Source: RU20A sp042610495
GTDB taxonomy: Bacteria > Pseudomonadota > Alphaproteobacteria > Rhizobiales > Rhizobiaceae
Direction of reading: 5' to 3'
DNA length: 64,000 bases
NCBI RefSeq assembly: GCF_042610495.1
Contig: NZ_JBHGAP010000002.1
Location: forward strand, 310,001-374,000
The notes under the pieces are model-generated. The model was not told the DNA's origin. It worked only from the letters and a program-made list of their open reading frames with translations, and did not search any database. Made by a program: the position numbers and the translations under genes. This document shows, piece after piece, positions 1 to 7,761 of this stretch (within the stretch, counting starts at the first letter, position 1; each line of letters opens with the position of its first letter).

Positions 1-366
1 CTGCTGCCGCTGACGGCGGAGACGCGCGGGCTCTACGATCTCGCCCTCTTCCGCAAGCTGAAGCGCGATGGCGCCCTCGGCGGCCCGGTCTTCCTCAATG
101 CCGGCCGCGGCGGCAGCCAGGTGGAGGCCGATATCCTGACGGCGCTTGCGGACGGCACGCTGAAGGCCGCCTCGCTGGATGTGTTCGAGACCGAACCGCT
201 GGCGGCGGACAGCCCCTTCTGGACCCTGCCGAACGTCTATATGACGCCGCATGTGGCGGCGTCGTCGGATGTGAAGGCGCTGTTTGCCCATGTGGAGCGG
301 CAGATCGCCCGCCACGAGGCCGGCGCGCCGCTGGAGGCGCTGGTGGACCGGAAGACCGGCTACTGA
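1..366 (+). CDS. D-isomer-specific 2-hydroxyacid dehydrogenase, C-terminal part (glyoxylate/hydroxypyruvate reductase type)
   Basis: The reading frame is open from the left edge, so only the last 121 residues are visible; the start and most of the NAD-binding fold lie outside the window. The fragment shows the family signature: FLNAGRGG (visible residues 31-38) closing the nucleotide-binding region, DVFETEPL (60-67) with the catalytic-type Glu, and TPHVAA (82-87) with the catalytic His84. The spacing and the C-terminal stretch after PHVAA resemble GhrA-type glyoxylate/hydroxypyruvate reductases, which reduce these 2-oxoacids with NADPH in the cytoplasm. The subclass is inferred from a fragment; another member of the family (phosphoglycerate dehydrogenase-like) is possible. 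It is convergent with the NlpC/P60 gene, 55 bp away. Confidence 0.85.
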   Translation: MLPLTAETRGLYDLALFRKLKRDGALGGPVFLNAGRGGSQVEADILTALADGTLKAASLDVFETEPLAADSPFWTLPNVYMTPHVAASSDVKALFAHVERQIARHEAGAPLEALVDRKTGY

Positions 367-421
367 CCGCCTTTCTTATCGGACGGACGCCAGGACGCGC
401 CGCATGCTTGCGCACCAGAGG

Positions 422-1276
422 TCATGGGCGGCGGTAGCCGGTCGGTTCGGCATAGAGCCAGCGGATGCGCTCGATGGCTGCCGTGAGACCTTCACGGGCC
501 ACCGTCATCGTGTGGCCATTGGCGTGCAGGATCGTATCGACATCCTCGACGATCGCGACATGGCCTTTCCAGAAGACGAGATCGCCCCGCATCAGGTCGG
601 CGCGCTCGACCGGCGTGCCTGGACCCTTCGCCTGCATGTCGGAATCGCGTGGCGCGTCCATGCCGGCCATCATCATGGCGAGTTGCACGAGGCCGGAGCA
701 GTCGATGCCGAAGCCGGAACGGCCGCCCCAGAGGTAGGGCGTTTCCAGAAAGCGGGCGGCGATGGCGACGTAATCGCCGGAAAGCGCTGCGGAGAGCGAC
801 GTGCAGTGGCCGGCAATGACGGCCTCGCCGTTCGCAAGCAGCAGATAGCGCGTGCCGCGCGTCTCCGCCTCCCCCGTCACCGCAAGGCGCGATCCCATGG
901 AAAGCGCACGGCGCATGGGGAAGCGCAGGTCCGGGCCGGGATAGACGAAGCTGCGCGCGGCGGTGACGATATGGGTCGCGGCCGGCGCGGCGGCCTCAAG
1001 GGCGGTCTCCGGAAGATAGCCGACATAGTCATCCAGCCCGGATTTGACCCAGGCCCAGCCGTCGGCGCGGTCGAGCACCCTGACCGGTTCCCCGAGCAGA
1101 ATCTGGGTGTCGATGCCGGCCGCAAGGTCGGGCCGGGGCCGGAGGTCCGCGACCGGAAGCGCCACGGTGGCCGGCGTGCCGTCCGTGTAGCGCTCGGCTT
1201 CCACGACGCCCTTCAGCGCCGTTTCGGCGAGATCGGGACGGTAGGCGTTCAGGCGGCGGTCGGGAAGGCTGGTCAT
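422..1276 (-). CDS. NlpC/P60 family peptidase (C40) with bacterial SH3 domains
   Basis: The protein has 284 residues and no clear signal peptide. Residues about 35-155 look like two SH3-like wall-binding modules. The C-terminal 115 residues are the NlpC/P60 papain-like domain, with catalytic Cys193 in FGIDCSGLVQ, His239 in WKGHVAIV and a third polar position at His251 in HANG. Family members hydrolyse gamma-D-glutamyl-diaminopimelate or related peptide bonds in cell-wall peptides. The lack of a visible export signal suggests a role in recycling imported muropeptides, or export by another route. The gene starts 3 bp after the stop of the MarR gene, so the two are probably co-transcribed, with the leucyl aminopeptidase upstream on the same strand. 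An aminopeptidase next to this hydrolase fits cell-wall peptide turnover (inference). Confidence 0.9.
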   Translation of the reverse strand: MTSLPDRRLNAYRPDLAETALKGVVEAERYTDGTPATVALPVADLRPRPDLAAGIDTQILLGEPVRVLDRADGWAWVKSGLDDYVGYLPETALEAAAPAATHIVTAARSFVYPGPDLRFPMRRALSMGSRLAVTGEAETRGTRYLLLANGEAVIAGHCTSLSAALSGDYVAIAARFLETPYLWGGRSGFGIDCSGLVQLAMMMAGMDAPRDSDMQAKGPGTPVERADLMRGDLVFWKGHVAIVEDVDTILHANGHTMTVAREGLTAAIERIRWLYAEPTGYRRP

Positions 1277-1279
1277 GAG

Positions 1280-1630
1280 CTACACCGGAAGCTGGCGGCC
1301 GCGATCGATGATGCGATCGCCGAGCCGTTCGAGATAGAGCGCGCCCTGGACGGTGCGCTTGATGACGACGTTGCGCCGGTCCCGCTCGTCCCTGACGCGA
1401 TCGACGAGCCCGAGTGCGCCCATGCTGTCGAGCGCGCGGGTGATGACCGGCTTGGTGACGCCGAGCGTGGCGGCGAGTGCCCGCACCGTGTGGGGCGGCG
1501 GCACGAGATAGATATGCAGCAAAATCGCCATCTGGCGCAGGCTGAGATCATTGGCCTCGGCCCGCACCTGTTCCAGCGATACGGCATGCCACAGGCCCAG
1601 GGCCTGTGACGGCGTCATCTCCACGGCCAT
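1280..1630 (-). CDS. MarR family winged-helix regulator
   Basis: The 116-residue protein has the MarR core: a recognition-helix region with LAATLGVTKPVITRALDSM (about 53-71), followed by a wing with basic residues (RVRDERDRRNVVIKRT). It is short compared with typical MarR proteins of about 140-150 residues. It lacks much of the flanking dimerisation helices, so its dimer geometry may differ. Members bind palindromic DNA as dimers and usually respond to small ligands. It lies between the leucyl aminopeptidase gene (93 bp upstream) and the NlpC/P60 gene (3 bp downstream), so it probably regulates this small group. The ligand cannot be read from the sequence. Confidence 0.8.
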   Translation of the reverse strand: MAVEMTPSQALGLWHAVSLEQVRAEANDLSLRQMAILLHIYLVPPPHTVRALAATLGVTKPVITRALDSMGALGLVDRVRDERDRRNVVIKRTVQGALYLERLGDRIIDRGRQLPV

Positions 1631-1723
1631 GGCCTGCTTACGCTCCCTGCGAGAACGGCCCCACCCCGGGCCTACCCCATTGAACCTAGGGTGAGATCGT
1701 TACGCAAGCGTTTCGATTGCGGG

Positions 1724-3118
1724 TCAGTGCTTCGCCATGCCGCGAATCACGCGGTAGAGGGCGCGAATCGCCTGCGCCTCGCCGCCGATCGGGGCATGCG
1801 GACGCTCGTTCTGCGACCAGGCGAAAATGTCGAAGTGCACCCAATGCTTGGACTGCGTGACGAAGCGCTTCAGGAAAAGTGCCGCGGTGATGGCGCCGGC
1901 CATGCCGCCGGAGGGGGCATTGGTCAGATCGGCGATCCGGGCCGTCACGTCCTTCTCGTAGCCGCGATAAAGCGGCATGCGCCACAGGGGATCGTCCACC
2001 GCCGTGCTGGCCGCCGCCAGCCGCGACGCGAGATCCTCGTCGTCGGTGAAGAAGGGGGGCAGATCCGGGCCGAGCGCCACGCGGGCAGCGCCCGTCAGCG
2101 TTGCCATGTCCACCAGGAGATCGGTCTCCTCCTCGTCGGCATAGGCGAGCGCGTCGGCCAGAATCAGGCGCCCTTCCGCATCCGTGTTGTCGATCTGCAC
2201 GGTCAGGCCCTTGCGGGAGGTATAGATGTCGCCGGGGCGGAATGCATTGCCGGCGATGGAATTTTCGACGGCGGGAACGAGGACGCGCAGATCAACCTTC
2301 AGCTTGGCATCCATGATCATCAGCGCCAGGCCCATGACGTTGGCCGCACCACCCATGTCCTTCTTCATCAGGAGCATGGAGGCGGACGGCTTGATGTCGA
2401 GGCCGCCGGTGTCGAAACAGACCCCCTTGCCGACCAGCGTGATCTTCGGGTGGCCCTTCTTGCCCCAGCGCATCTCCAGAAGCCGCGGCAAGCCGGTGCT
2501 GGCGCGGCCGACCGTGTGGATCAGCGGGAAGTTCTTCTCCAGCAACGCCTCGCCCGAGACGACGGAGACCTCCGCCTTGTAATGCGCGGCGAGTGCCCGG
2601 AAGACGGCCTCGAGGTCGGCGGGGCCCATGTCGTTGGTGGGCGTGTTGATGAGGTCGCGGGCGAGATAAATGCCGGCGATCTGCCGCTTGATGTCGGTGG
2701 CATCCGCATTGGGCGGGATGACGAGCGTCGGCGAGGCGATCGTCGCCTTCTTGTATCGCTCGAAGCGGTAGGCGCCGAGACCATAGCCGAGCGCCAGGTG
2801 GTCGGCCGAAAGCGGTGCGGTCTCGATATGCCACCGGCCCGCCGGCAGGGCGCGTGCGAGCTTGCCCGCAAGGAAAGGCAGCTCCAGCGGCTGTTCGCCA
2901 AGGCCGAGGAGCGCGCCGCCCAGATGGCCGTCGGAGGCCGGAACGGGCAGGACTGCGCCGCTTTCGGCCTTGAAGCCCGCCTTTCGGGCCCAATCGAGTG
3001 CGATCGGATCGATATTGCCGGCCTCAATGTCGTGCGGTGTGACTGCAAAGACGGGCAGGGTCCCGGCGCCGCCGGCGTCGAAGGGCGTGGAGCGCTCGAT
3101 GAACTGGAAAGGGATCAT
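1724..3118 (-). CDS. Leucyl aminopeptidase family protein (M17)
   Basis: The 464-residue protein has the M17 two-zinc active site: VGKGVCFDTGG (229-239) supplying metal and substrate ligands (Lys231, Asp236), MKKDMGGAA (251-259), and the family hallmark NTDAEGRLILADAL (311-324). M17 enzymes are cytosolic hexameric exopeptidases that remove N-terminal residues from peptides, using two divalent metals. Its length is near, but slightly below, that of PepA (about 500), the difference being in the variable N-terminal domain. The ATG start follows a weak GGAA-like stretch. It is the first gene of a minus-strand group with the MarR regulator and the NlpC/P60 hydrolase. The divergent tadD start is 160 bp away. 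Confidence 0.93.
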   Translation of the reverse strand: MIPFQFIERSTPFDAGGAGTLPVFAVTPHDIEAGNIDPIALDWARKAGFKAESGAVLPVPASDGHLGGALLGLGEQPLELPFLAGKLARALPAGRWHIETAPLSADHLALGYGLGAYRFERYKKATIASPTLVIPPNADATDIKRQIAGIYLARDLINTPTNDMGPADLEAVFRALAAHYKAEVSVVSGEALLEKNFPLIHTVGRASTGLPRLLEMRWGKKGHPKITLVGKGVCFDTGGLDIKPSASMLLMKKDMGGAANVMGLALMIMDAKLKVDLRVLVPAVENSIAGNAFRPGDIYTSRKGLTVQIDNTDAEGRLILADALAYADEEETDLLVDMATLTGAARVALGPDLPPFFTDDEDLASRLAAASTAVDDPLWRMPLYRGYEKDVTARIADLTNAPSGGMAGAITAALFLKRFVTQSKHWVHFDIFAWSQNERPHAPIGGEAQAIRALYRVIRGMAKH

Positions 3119-3174
3119 TTTCGGTTTCCTGTGCTGGCTTTCCCGGCGGGAACAGACCTCGGGAGAACGGCCAA

Positions 3175-3198
3175 TTAACGCTCTGTTAGGGTTAACAG
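3175..3198 (+). promoter_or_regulatory. Candidate CtrA box and inverted repeat upstream of tadD
   Basis: TTAA at 3175-3178 and TTAG at 3186-3189 are separated by 7 nt, one mismatch from the alphaproteobacterial CtrA consensus TTAA-N7-TTAA. Overlapping it is a perfect 6-bp inverted repeat, CTGTTA (3183-3188) and TAACAG (3193-3198). CtrA controls Tad pilus genes in Caulobacter. The sites lie about 80-100 bp before the tadD start and inside the gap shared with the divergent aminopeptidase gene. Binding is inferred from sequence only. Confidence 0.45.
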
Positions 3199-3278
3199 AT
3201 TATTGCTGGAGCGAAGATTGCGCCGATCACGTTCCCTTCCGTGCGGCGCCCGGCGTTTTGCTTCAAGAGGCCCGAACC

Positions 3279-4115
3279 ATGTCCGCACCGGAAATCCGCC
3301 CTGCCTTTCTCCGGCAGCTCTCGAAGGGCACGGCAATCGTTCTGATCGCTGTTGCCGTATCGGCATGCTCCACGACCAGGAAGCCGCTGACAACCGGTTC
3401 GATCGCATCATCGCCGGCCGTGACGCGCTCGCTGGACGGCATGAGCGCGACGGAACTGGCAGGCGCCGAGCGCACGATTGGCGCGGCCTACGAGAAGAAT
3501 CCCAAGGATCGCAATACGGGCCTGCAATATGCCAACGTGCTGCGCATGACCGGGCGCAATGACCAGGCTCTGGCCGTGATGCAGCAAGTCGCCATCAACT
3601 ATCCGACCGACCGCGAGGTGCTCGCCGCCTATGGCAAGGCGCAGGCCGCGGCCGGACAGTTCGAGCAGGCCTTGCAGACCATTGGACGCGCGCAGACGCC
3701 TGATCGGCCCGACTGGCGGCTGATGTCGGCCGAAGGCGCCATTCTCGACCAGCTGGGTCGCTCGCAAGAGGCACGCGACCAGTATCGCAAGGCACTCGAC
3801 ATCCAGCCGAACGAGCCTTCCGTCCTGTCCAATCTCGGGATGTCCTACCTGCTCACCAAGGACCTGAAGACGGCGGAGACCTATTTGCGTTCCGCGGCAG
3901 AACAGCCGGGCGCCGACAGCGGCGTGCGCCAGAACCTCGCACTTGCCGTCGGCCTGCAGGGGCGTTTTGCCGAAGCCGAAGCCATCGCCCGCAAGGAACT
4001 CAGCCCCGATCAGGCGGAGGCGAATGTCGCCTATCTGCGCGGCATGCTCTCCCAGCAGAACTCCTGGCAGAAGCTCGCCGCCAAGGACACGCCCGAGGCC
4101 GGCAACACGAACTGA
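3279..4115 (+). CDS. tadD: Tad pilus assembly lipoprotein TadD (TPR protein)
   Basis: The 278-residue product starts at the ATG at 3279, which puts a lipoprotein signal at the N-terminus: a hydrophobic run ends in VSAC, with Cys30 as the lipidation site. The rest is tetratricopeptide repeats (for example KNPKDRNTGLQYANVLRMTG and QPNEPSVLSNLGMSYLLTKD), matching TadD, a periplasm-facing TPR lipoprotein needed for Tad secretin assembly or stability. A longer open frame extends upstream, but it has no signal sequence and overlaps the divergent gene. The gene stands apart from the main Tad operon, convergent with tadC, and ends in a shared terminator. A candidate CtrA box precedes it, which would tie it to the other pilus genes. 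Confidence 0.9.
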   Translation: MSAPEIRPAFLRQLSKGTAIVLIAVAVSACSTTRKPLTTGSIASSPAVTRSLDGMSATELAGAERTIGAAYEKNPKDRNTGLQYANVLRMTGRNDQALAVMQQVAINYPTDREVLAAYGKAQAAAGQFEQALQTIGRAQTPDRPDWRLMSAEGAILDQLGRSQEARDQYRKALDIQPNEPSVLSNLGMSYLLTKDLKTAETYLRSAAEQPGADSGVRQNLALAVGLQGRFAEAEAIARKELSPDQAEANVAYLRGMLSQQNSWQKLAAKDTPEAGNTN

Positions 4116-4143
4116 ACTGATCCGAGAGGCCTTACCAACAACG

Positions 4144-4182
4144 AGAAAAACGGGGCGTCGGCAGCGGCGCCCCGTTTTTTCT
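4144..4182. terminator. Bidirectional rho-independent terminator between tadD and tadC
   Basis: An 8-bp GC-rich stem, ACGGGGCG (4150-4157) with CGCCCCGT (4168-4175), has an A-tract on the left and a T-tract on the right that extend the pairing. It therefore can terminate transcription in both directions. It lies between the convergent tadD and tadC stop codons, 28 bp after the tadD stop. Confidence 0.85.
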
Positions 4183-4226
4183 TCTGATCGATTGCTTTGG
4201 TCAATCGGAGACGCGGCGTCCGGCCG

Positions 4227-5213
4227 TCAGAACTTGTCGGCCACCTGGATACCGGCGGGGCCAAGGATGACGGCGATCAGCACGGGCAGGAAGAACAGGA
4301 TCATCGGCACCGTCAGCTTGGGCGGCAGGGCTGCGGCTTTCTTCTCAGCCTCGTTCATGCGCTGGTCGCGGCTTTCCTGAGCCAGAACACGCAGCGCAGC
4401 AGCAATCGGCGTGCCGAAACGATCGGCCTGGATGAGCGCCTGGGTCACGGCCTTGACCTCTTCCAGGCCGATGCGCTGGGCGAGATTGTCGAGCGCGGTG
4501 CGGCGGTCGGGCAGGAACGAGAGCTCGGCCGTCGTCAGAACCATCTCCTCGGCAAGCTCGGTCGACTGGGAAGCGATTTCATCGGCAACGCGACGCATGG
4601 CCAGTTCCATGGAAATGCCGGACTCGATGCAGATCAGCATCAGATCCAGGGCATCCGGCCAGGCGCGACGGATCGAGGCCTGGCGCTTGCCCATGGTGTT
4701 CATGACAATGATGTTGGGCAGATAGAAGCCGAAATAGCCGAAGCCGAGAACCGCGAGCAGCCGAACGCCGAACGCCTTGTCGGCGAGGTAGCCGAGCACG
4801 AAGACGTAGAAGGCGGCAATGGCGAGGAAAAGGAAGGGCAGAGCAAACCGCGCGAACAGGAACGTGTTCGTCGCGCTCTGGGAGCGGTAGCCGGCCGCCT
4901 TGAGCTTGTTGGCCATGGAATCGTCGAGGAGAGCCTTTTTGAGGTTCAGCCGTTCGACGATCTGACGGACCGAGCCGTTGCCGGACTGGTTGCGCAGGCT
5001 GCCCTTGTTGGCGGTGTGCTCGGCATTGAGGCGCGCGCGCTCGCGGGCACGGATCATCTCGCGTTCGGACGCCACCGCCTTCATGCGCTTGTTGAGGTTG
5101 TTGCCGCCGAGCAAGGGAGCGGCAAGCGACAGGACCGTGGCGAGGACCGCAACTGCGACGAAGAGCGCCAGCATGGCCTTCGGATTGAGCATCGATGTGA
5201 TGAGCGCTTCCAT
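4227..5213 (-). CDS. tadC: Tad pilus inner-membrane platform protein TadC (T2SS F family)
   Basis: The 328-residue membrane protein has an N-terminal transmembrane segment, a cytoplasmic charged stretch, a central pair of hydrophobic segments (about 120-170) and a final C-terminal segment (FFLPVLIAVILGPAGIQVA). This is the layout of TadC/GspF-type platform proteins. The conserved GspF motif around ELAEEM...RRTALDNLAQR is present. With TadB it forms the heterodimeric platform that couples the CpaF ATPase to pilin extraction from the inner membrane. It is the last gene of the minus-strand Tad operon, 13 bp after tadB, and ends at the terminator shared with tadD. In Agrobacterium the equivalent gene is called ctpI. 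Confidence 0.92.
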   Translation of the reverse strand: MEALITSMLNPKAMLALFVAVAVLATVLSLAAPLLGGNNLNKRMKAVASEREMIRARERARLNAEHTANKGSLRNQSGNGSVRQIVERLNLKKALLDDSMANKLKAAGYRSQSATNTFLFARFALPFLFLAIAAFYVFVLGYLADKAFGVRLLAVLGFGYFGFYLPNIIVMNTMGKRQASIRRAWPDALDLMLICIESGISMELAMRRVADEIASQSTELAEEMVLTTAELSFLPDRRTALDNLAQRIGLEEVKAVTQALIQADRFGTPIAAALRVLAQESRDQRMNEAEKKAAALPPKLTVPMILFFLPVLIAVILGPAGIQVADKF

Positions 5214-5226
5214 GGTTCCGGCGTCC

Positions 5227-6237
5227 TCAGATGTCGAAATTGATCATGTTGCGCATGACGAGGATGCCGATGCTCATCCAGACAGCGGAGCAGGCCATGA
5301 TCACGTGGCCGCGCCAGTCCGTAAACAGGATCGTCATGTAGGCCGGAGACGTCATGTAGACGAGAAAGGCGACGATGAAGGGCAAGGCGCCGATGATGAC
5401 CGCGGAAGCCTTTGCTTCCATGGACAAGGCCTGCACCTTCGCTTTCATCTTGCGCCGCTCACGAATGACCTTCGCCAGGTTGGAAAGCGCTTCGGAAAGG
5501 TTACCGCCGGACTGGCTCTGAATGGCGATCACGATGGCAAAGAAGCTCACCTCCGGCAGCGGCATCGTCTGGTAGATGCGCGCGCAGGCATCCGGCACGC
5601 TCATGCCGACCTGCTGCGATTCGACGATCTTGCGGAATTCGGACTTCACGGGCTCGCGGCCCTCGCTGGCAATCAGCTTCAGGGCATCGCTCAGCGGCAG
5701 GCCGGACTTGATGGAGCGGACCATGACGTCGAGCGAGTTTGGAAACTCGTCGAGAAATTTCTTGCTGCGGCGCTTGATGAGAAACTTCAGGGCGAACCGC
5801 GGCAGTCCGAGCGAACCGACGATGAAGGCACCGAGTGCCACAAAAATATTGCCCGTGAAGATGAAGGCGAACAGAAAGAAGGTAAACCCGAGCCCCACGG
5901 AGATCATGTAGAACTTGCCGGGCGTGATCTGGATGCTCGCGCGCTGGAGCGCCGTCTTGAGATCCATCTTTCGGGAGACGGCCTTCTCTTCCTTCTTCTT
6001 TTCCAGTTCACGCAGGGAATCCTGCACCGACTTTCGCCGCTTCGAGAGTTCGGCGACACGGTCGCGCGCTGCCTTGATCTTCGTCCGGTCCGTTTCTGCG
6101 GTGCTGACGCGGCGCACGCGGTTTTCCGCCTTCTTCTCCACCTCGATGCGGGAGAAGAGGAAGGTGTAGGCGAGGCTCGCCGCGGCGATGGCGGACAGGA
6201 GGATGATGGCAAGGACGGCGGGCTCTAGACCGAACAT
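5227..6237 (-). CDS. tadB: Tad pilus inner-membrane platform protein TadB (T2SS F family)
   Basis: The start chosen is the ATG at 6237 (MFGLEPAVLAII), giving 336 residues and an N-terminal transmembrane segment. An upstream in-frame extension overlaps cpaF and is rejected. A long basic cytoplasmic coiled stretch follows (about 30-95), then two hydrophobic segments near 110-150, the GspF cytoplasmic domain (PNSLDVMVRSIKSGLPLSDA, a family hallmark) and a C-terminal transmembrane pair. TadB partners TadC in the pilus platform and contacts CpaF. It starts 4 bp after the cpaF stop, so translational coupling is likely. Confidence 0.92.
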   Translation of the reverse strand: MFGLEPAVLAIILLSAIAAASLAYTFLFSRIEVEKKAENRVRRVSTAETDRTKIKAARDRVAELSKRRKSVQDSLRELEKKKEEKAVSRKMDLKTALQRASIQITPGKFYMISVGLGFTFFLFAFIFTGNIFVALGAFIVGSLGLPRFALKFLIKRRSKKFLDEFPNSLDVMVRSIKSGLPLSDALKLIASEGREPVKSEFRKIVESQQVGMSVPDACARIYQTMPLPEVSFFAIVIAIQSQSGGNLSEALSNLAKVIRERRKMKAKVQALSMEAKASAVIIGALPFIVAFLVYMTSPAYMTILFTDWRGHVIMACSAVWMSIGILVMRNMINFDI

Positions 6238-6241
6238 GGCG

Positions 6242-7729
6242 CTACTTCTTCTCCATGGCATCGAGAACCGACGCCAGGCGCCGGTCCTCATTGAAGTAGC
6301 GGGCACGATCCCAGAAATGCGGCTTGCCGATGCCGGTCGAGACATGGCGGCCGATGATGTTTCCAGCCGCGTCTTCGCCTTCCATTTCGTAGCGCATGAG
6401 ATCCTGCGTGATGATCACGTCGCCTTCCATACCCACGACTTCGGTGACGTGGGTGATGCGGCGGGAACCATCGCGCAGGCGCGAGGCCTGGATGATGACA
6501 TCGACCGATCCGGCGATGATCTCGCGCACGGTCTTGGCCGGCAGGGAGTAGCCGCCCATGGCGATCATCGATTCGATACGGTTCAGGCATTCGCGCGGGT
6601 TGTTCGAGTGGATCGTGCCCATCGATCCGTCGTGACCGGTGTTCATGGCCTGCAGGAGGTCGAAGACCTCCGGGCCGCGCACTTCACCGACGATGATGCG
6701 TTCGGGACGCATACGCAGGCAGTTCTTGATCAACTCACGCATGGTGATCTCGCCTTCGCCTTCGATGTTCGGCGGGCGCGTTTCGAGGCGGACCACGTGG
6801 GGCTGCTGAAGCTGCAGTTCGGCGGAGTCTTCGCAGGTGATGATGCGTTCGGTGCTGTCGATGTAGCGGGTGAGGCAGTTCAGCAGCGTCGTTTTACCCG
6901 AACCCGTGCCGCCGGAGATGATGATGTTGCAGCGGACACGGCCGATGATCTGCAGGAGCTCGGACCCTTCCGGCGTGATCGAGCCAAAGCGGACCAGCTG
7001 GTCGAGGGTGAGCTTGTCCTTCTTGAACTTGCGGATGGTGAGCGCGGTGCCATCGATGGCGAGCGGCGGGGCGATGACGTTGACACGCGAACCATCGGGA
7101 AGGCGGGCGTCGCAGATCGGGCTCGATTCATCGACGCGGCGGCCGACCTGGCTCACGATGCGCTGGCAGATGGAGAGAAGCTGCGCATTGTCCCGGAAGC
7201 GGATTTCGGATTCCACCATCTTGCCGGCGACTTCGATGAAGGTCTGGCCGGCACCGTTGACCATGATATCGGCGATGTCGTCGCGCGCGAGCAGCGGCTC
7301 AAGCGGCCCGTAGCCGAGCACGTCGTTGCAGATATCCTCGAGCAGTTCCTCCTGCTCGGAGATCGACATCGCAAAATTCTTGATCGTGATGATGTCGTTG
7401 ACGATGTCGCGGATTTCCTCGCGCGCGCTCTCCGTATCGAGCTTGGCGAGTTGCGACAGGTCGATCGTATCGATGAGCGCCGAGAAAACCTGCCCCTTGG
7501 TTTCGTAGTACTGCTCGTTGCGCGCCTGGCGCCGGCGCGGCTGGGATGCGGACACACCCGACGGGGCAGCGGAGGGTGCGGTCGGCGCCGTCGGCGCGGT
7601 GTCACGCGGGGTTTCACGCAGCGAAGGCCCGCTGACCCGTTCCGCAACCTTGGCCGTCGCCAGTGGCACGGCCGCAATGACTGCGGGCGCGGTCTTGACG
7701 GAGCTGTCGTTTCCTCGTTTGCCGAACAT
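6242..7729 (-). CDS. cpaF: Tad pilus ATPase CpaF/TadA
   Basis: The 495-residue secretion ATPase of the GspE/VirB11 superfamily powers extension, and probably retraction, of Flp pili. After a low-complexity Ala/Pro-rich N-terminus (about 1-70) come the CpaF N-terminal domain, Walker A GGTGSGKTT (273-281), an Asp box around ITCEDSAELQ (297-306), Walker B RIIVGEVRGPE (344-354) and the His box TGHDGSMGTIHSN (364-376). All catalytic motifs are intact. The length is typical of rhizobial CpaF. It sits between cpaE (32 bp upstream) and tadB (4 bp downstream). It acts on the cytoplasmic face with TadB/TadC. Confidence 0.96.
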   Translation of the reverse strand: MFGKRGNDSSVKTAPAVIAAVPLATAKVAERVSGPSLRETPRDTAPTAPTAPSAAPSGVSASQPRRRQARNEQYYETKGQVFSALIDTIDLSQLAKLDTESAREEIRDIVNDIITIKNFAMSISEQEELLEDICNDVLGYGPLEPLLARDDIADIMVNGAGQTFIEVAGKMVESEIRFRDNAQLLSICQRIVSQVGRRVDESSPICDARLPDGSRVNVIAPPLAIDGTALTIRKFKKDKLTLDQLVRFGSITPEGSELLQIIGRVRCNIIISGGTGSGKTTLLNCLTRYIDSTERIITCEDSAELQLQQPHVVRLETRPPNIEGEGEITMRELIKNCLRMRPERIIVGEVRGPEVFDLLQAMNTGHDGSMGTIHSNNPRECLNRIESMIAMGGYSLPAKTVREIIAGSVDVIIQASRLRDGSRRITHVTEVVGMEGDVIITQDLMRYEMEGEDAAGNIIGRHVSTGIGKPHFWDRARYFNEDRRLASVLDAMEKK

Positions 7730-7761
7730 GATCTTCTTCCAGCTTTCGTTTGTGCCCGGCG

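Noticed and set aside
1691..3178. Plus-strand open frame opposite the leucyl aminopeptidase gene
   Set aside because: It is fully antisense to a well-conserved M17 gene and shows no domain; it is a GC-rich shadow frame.
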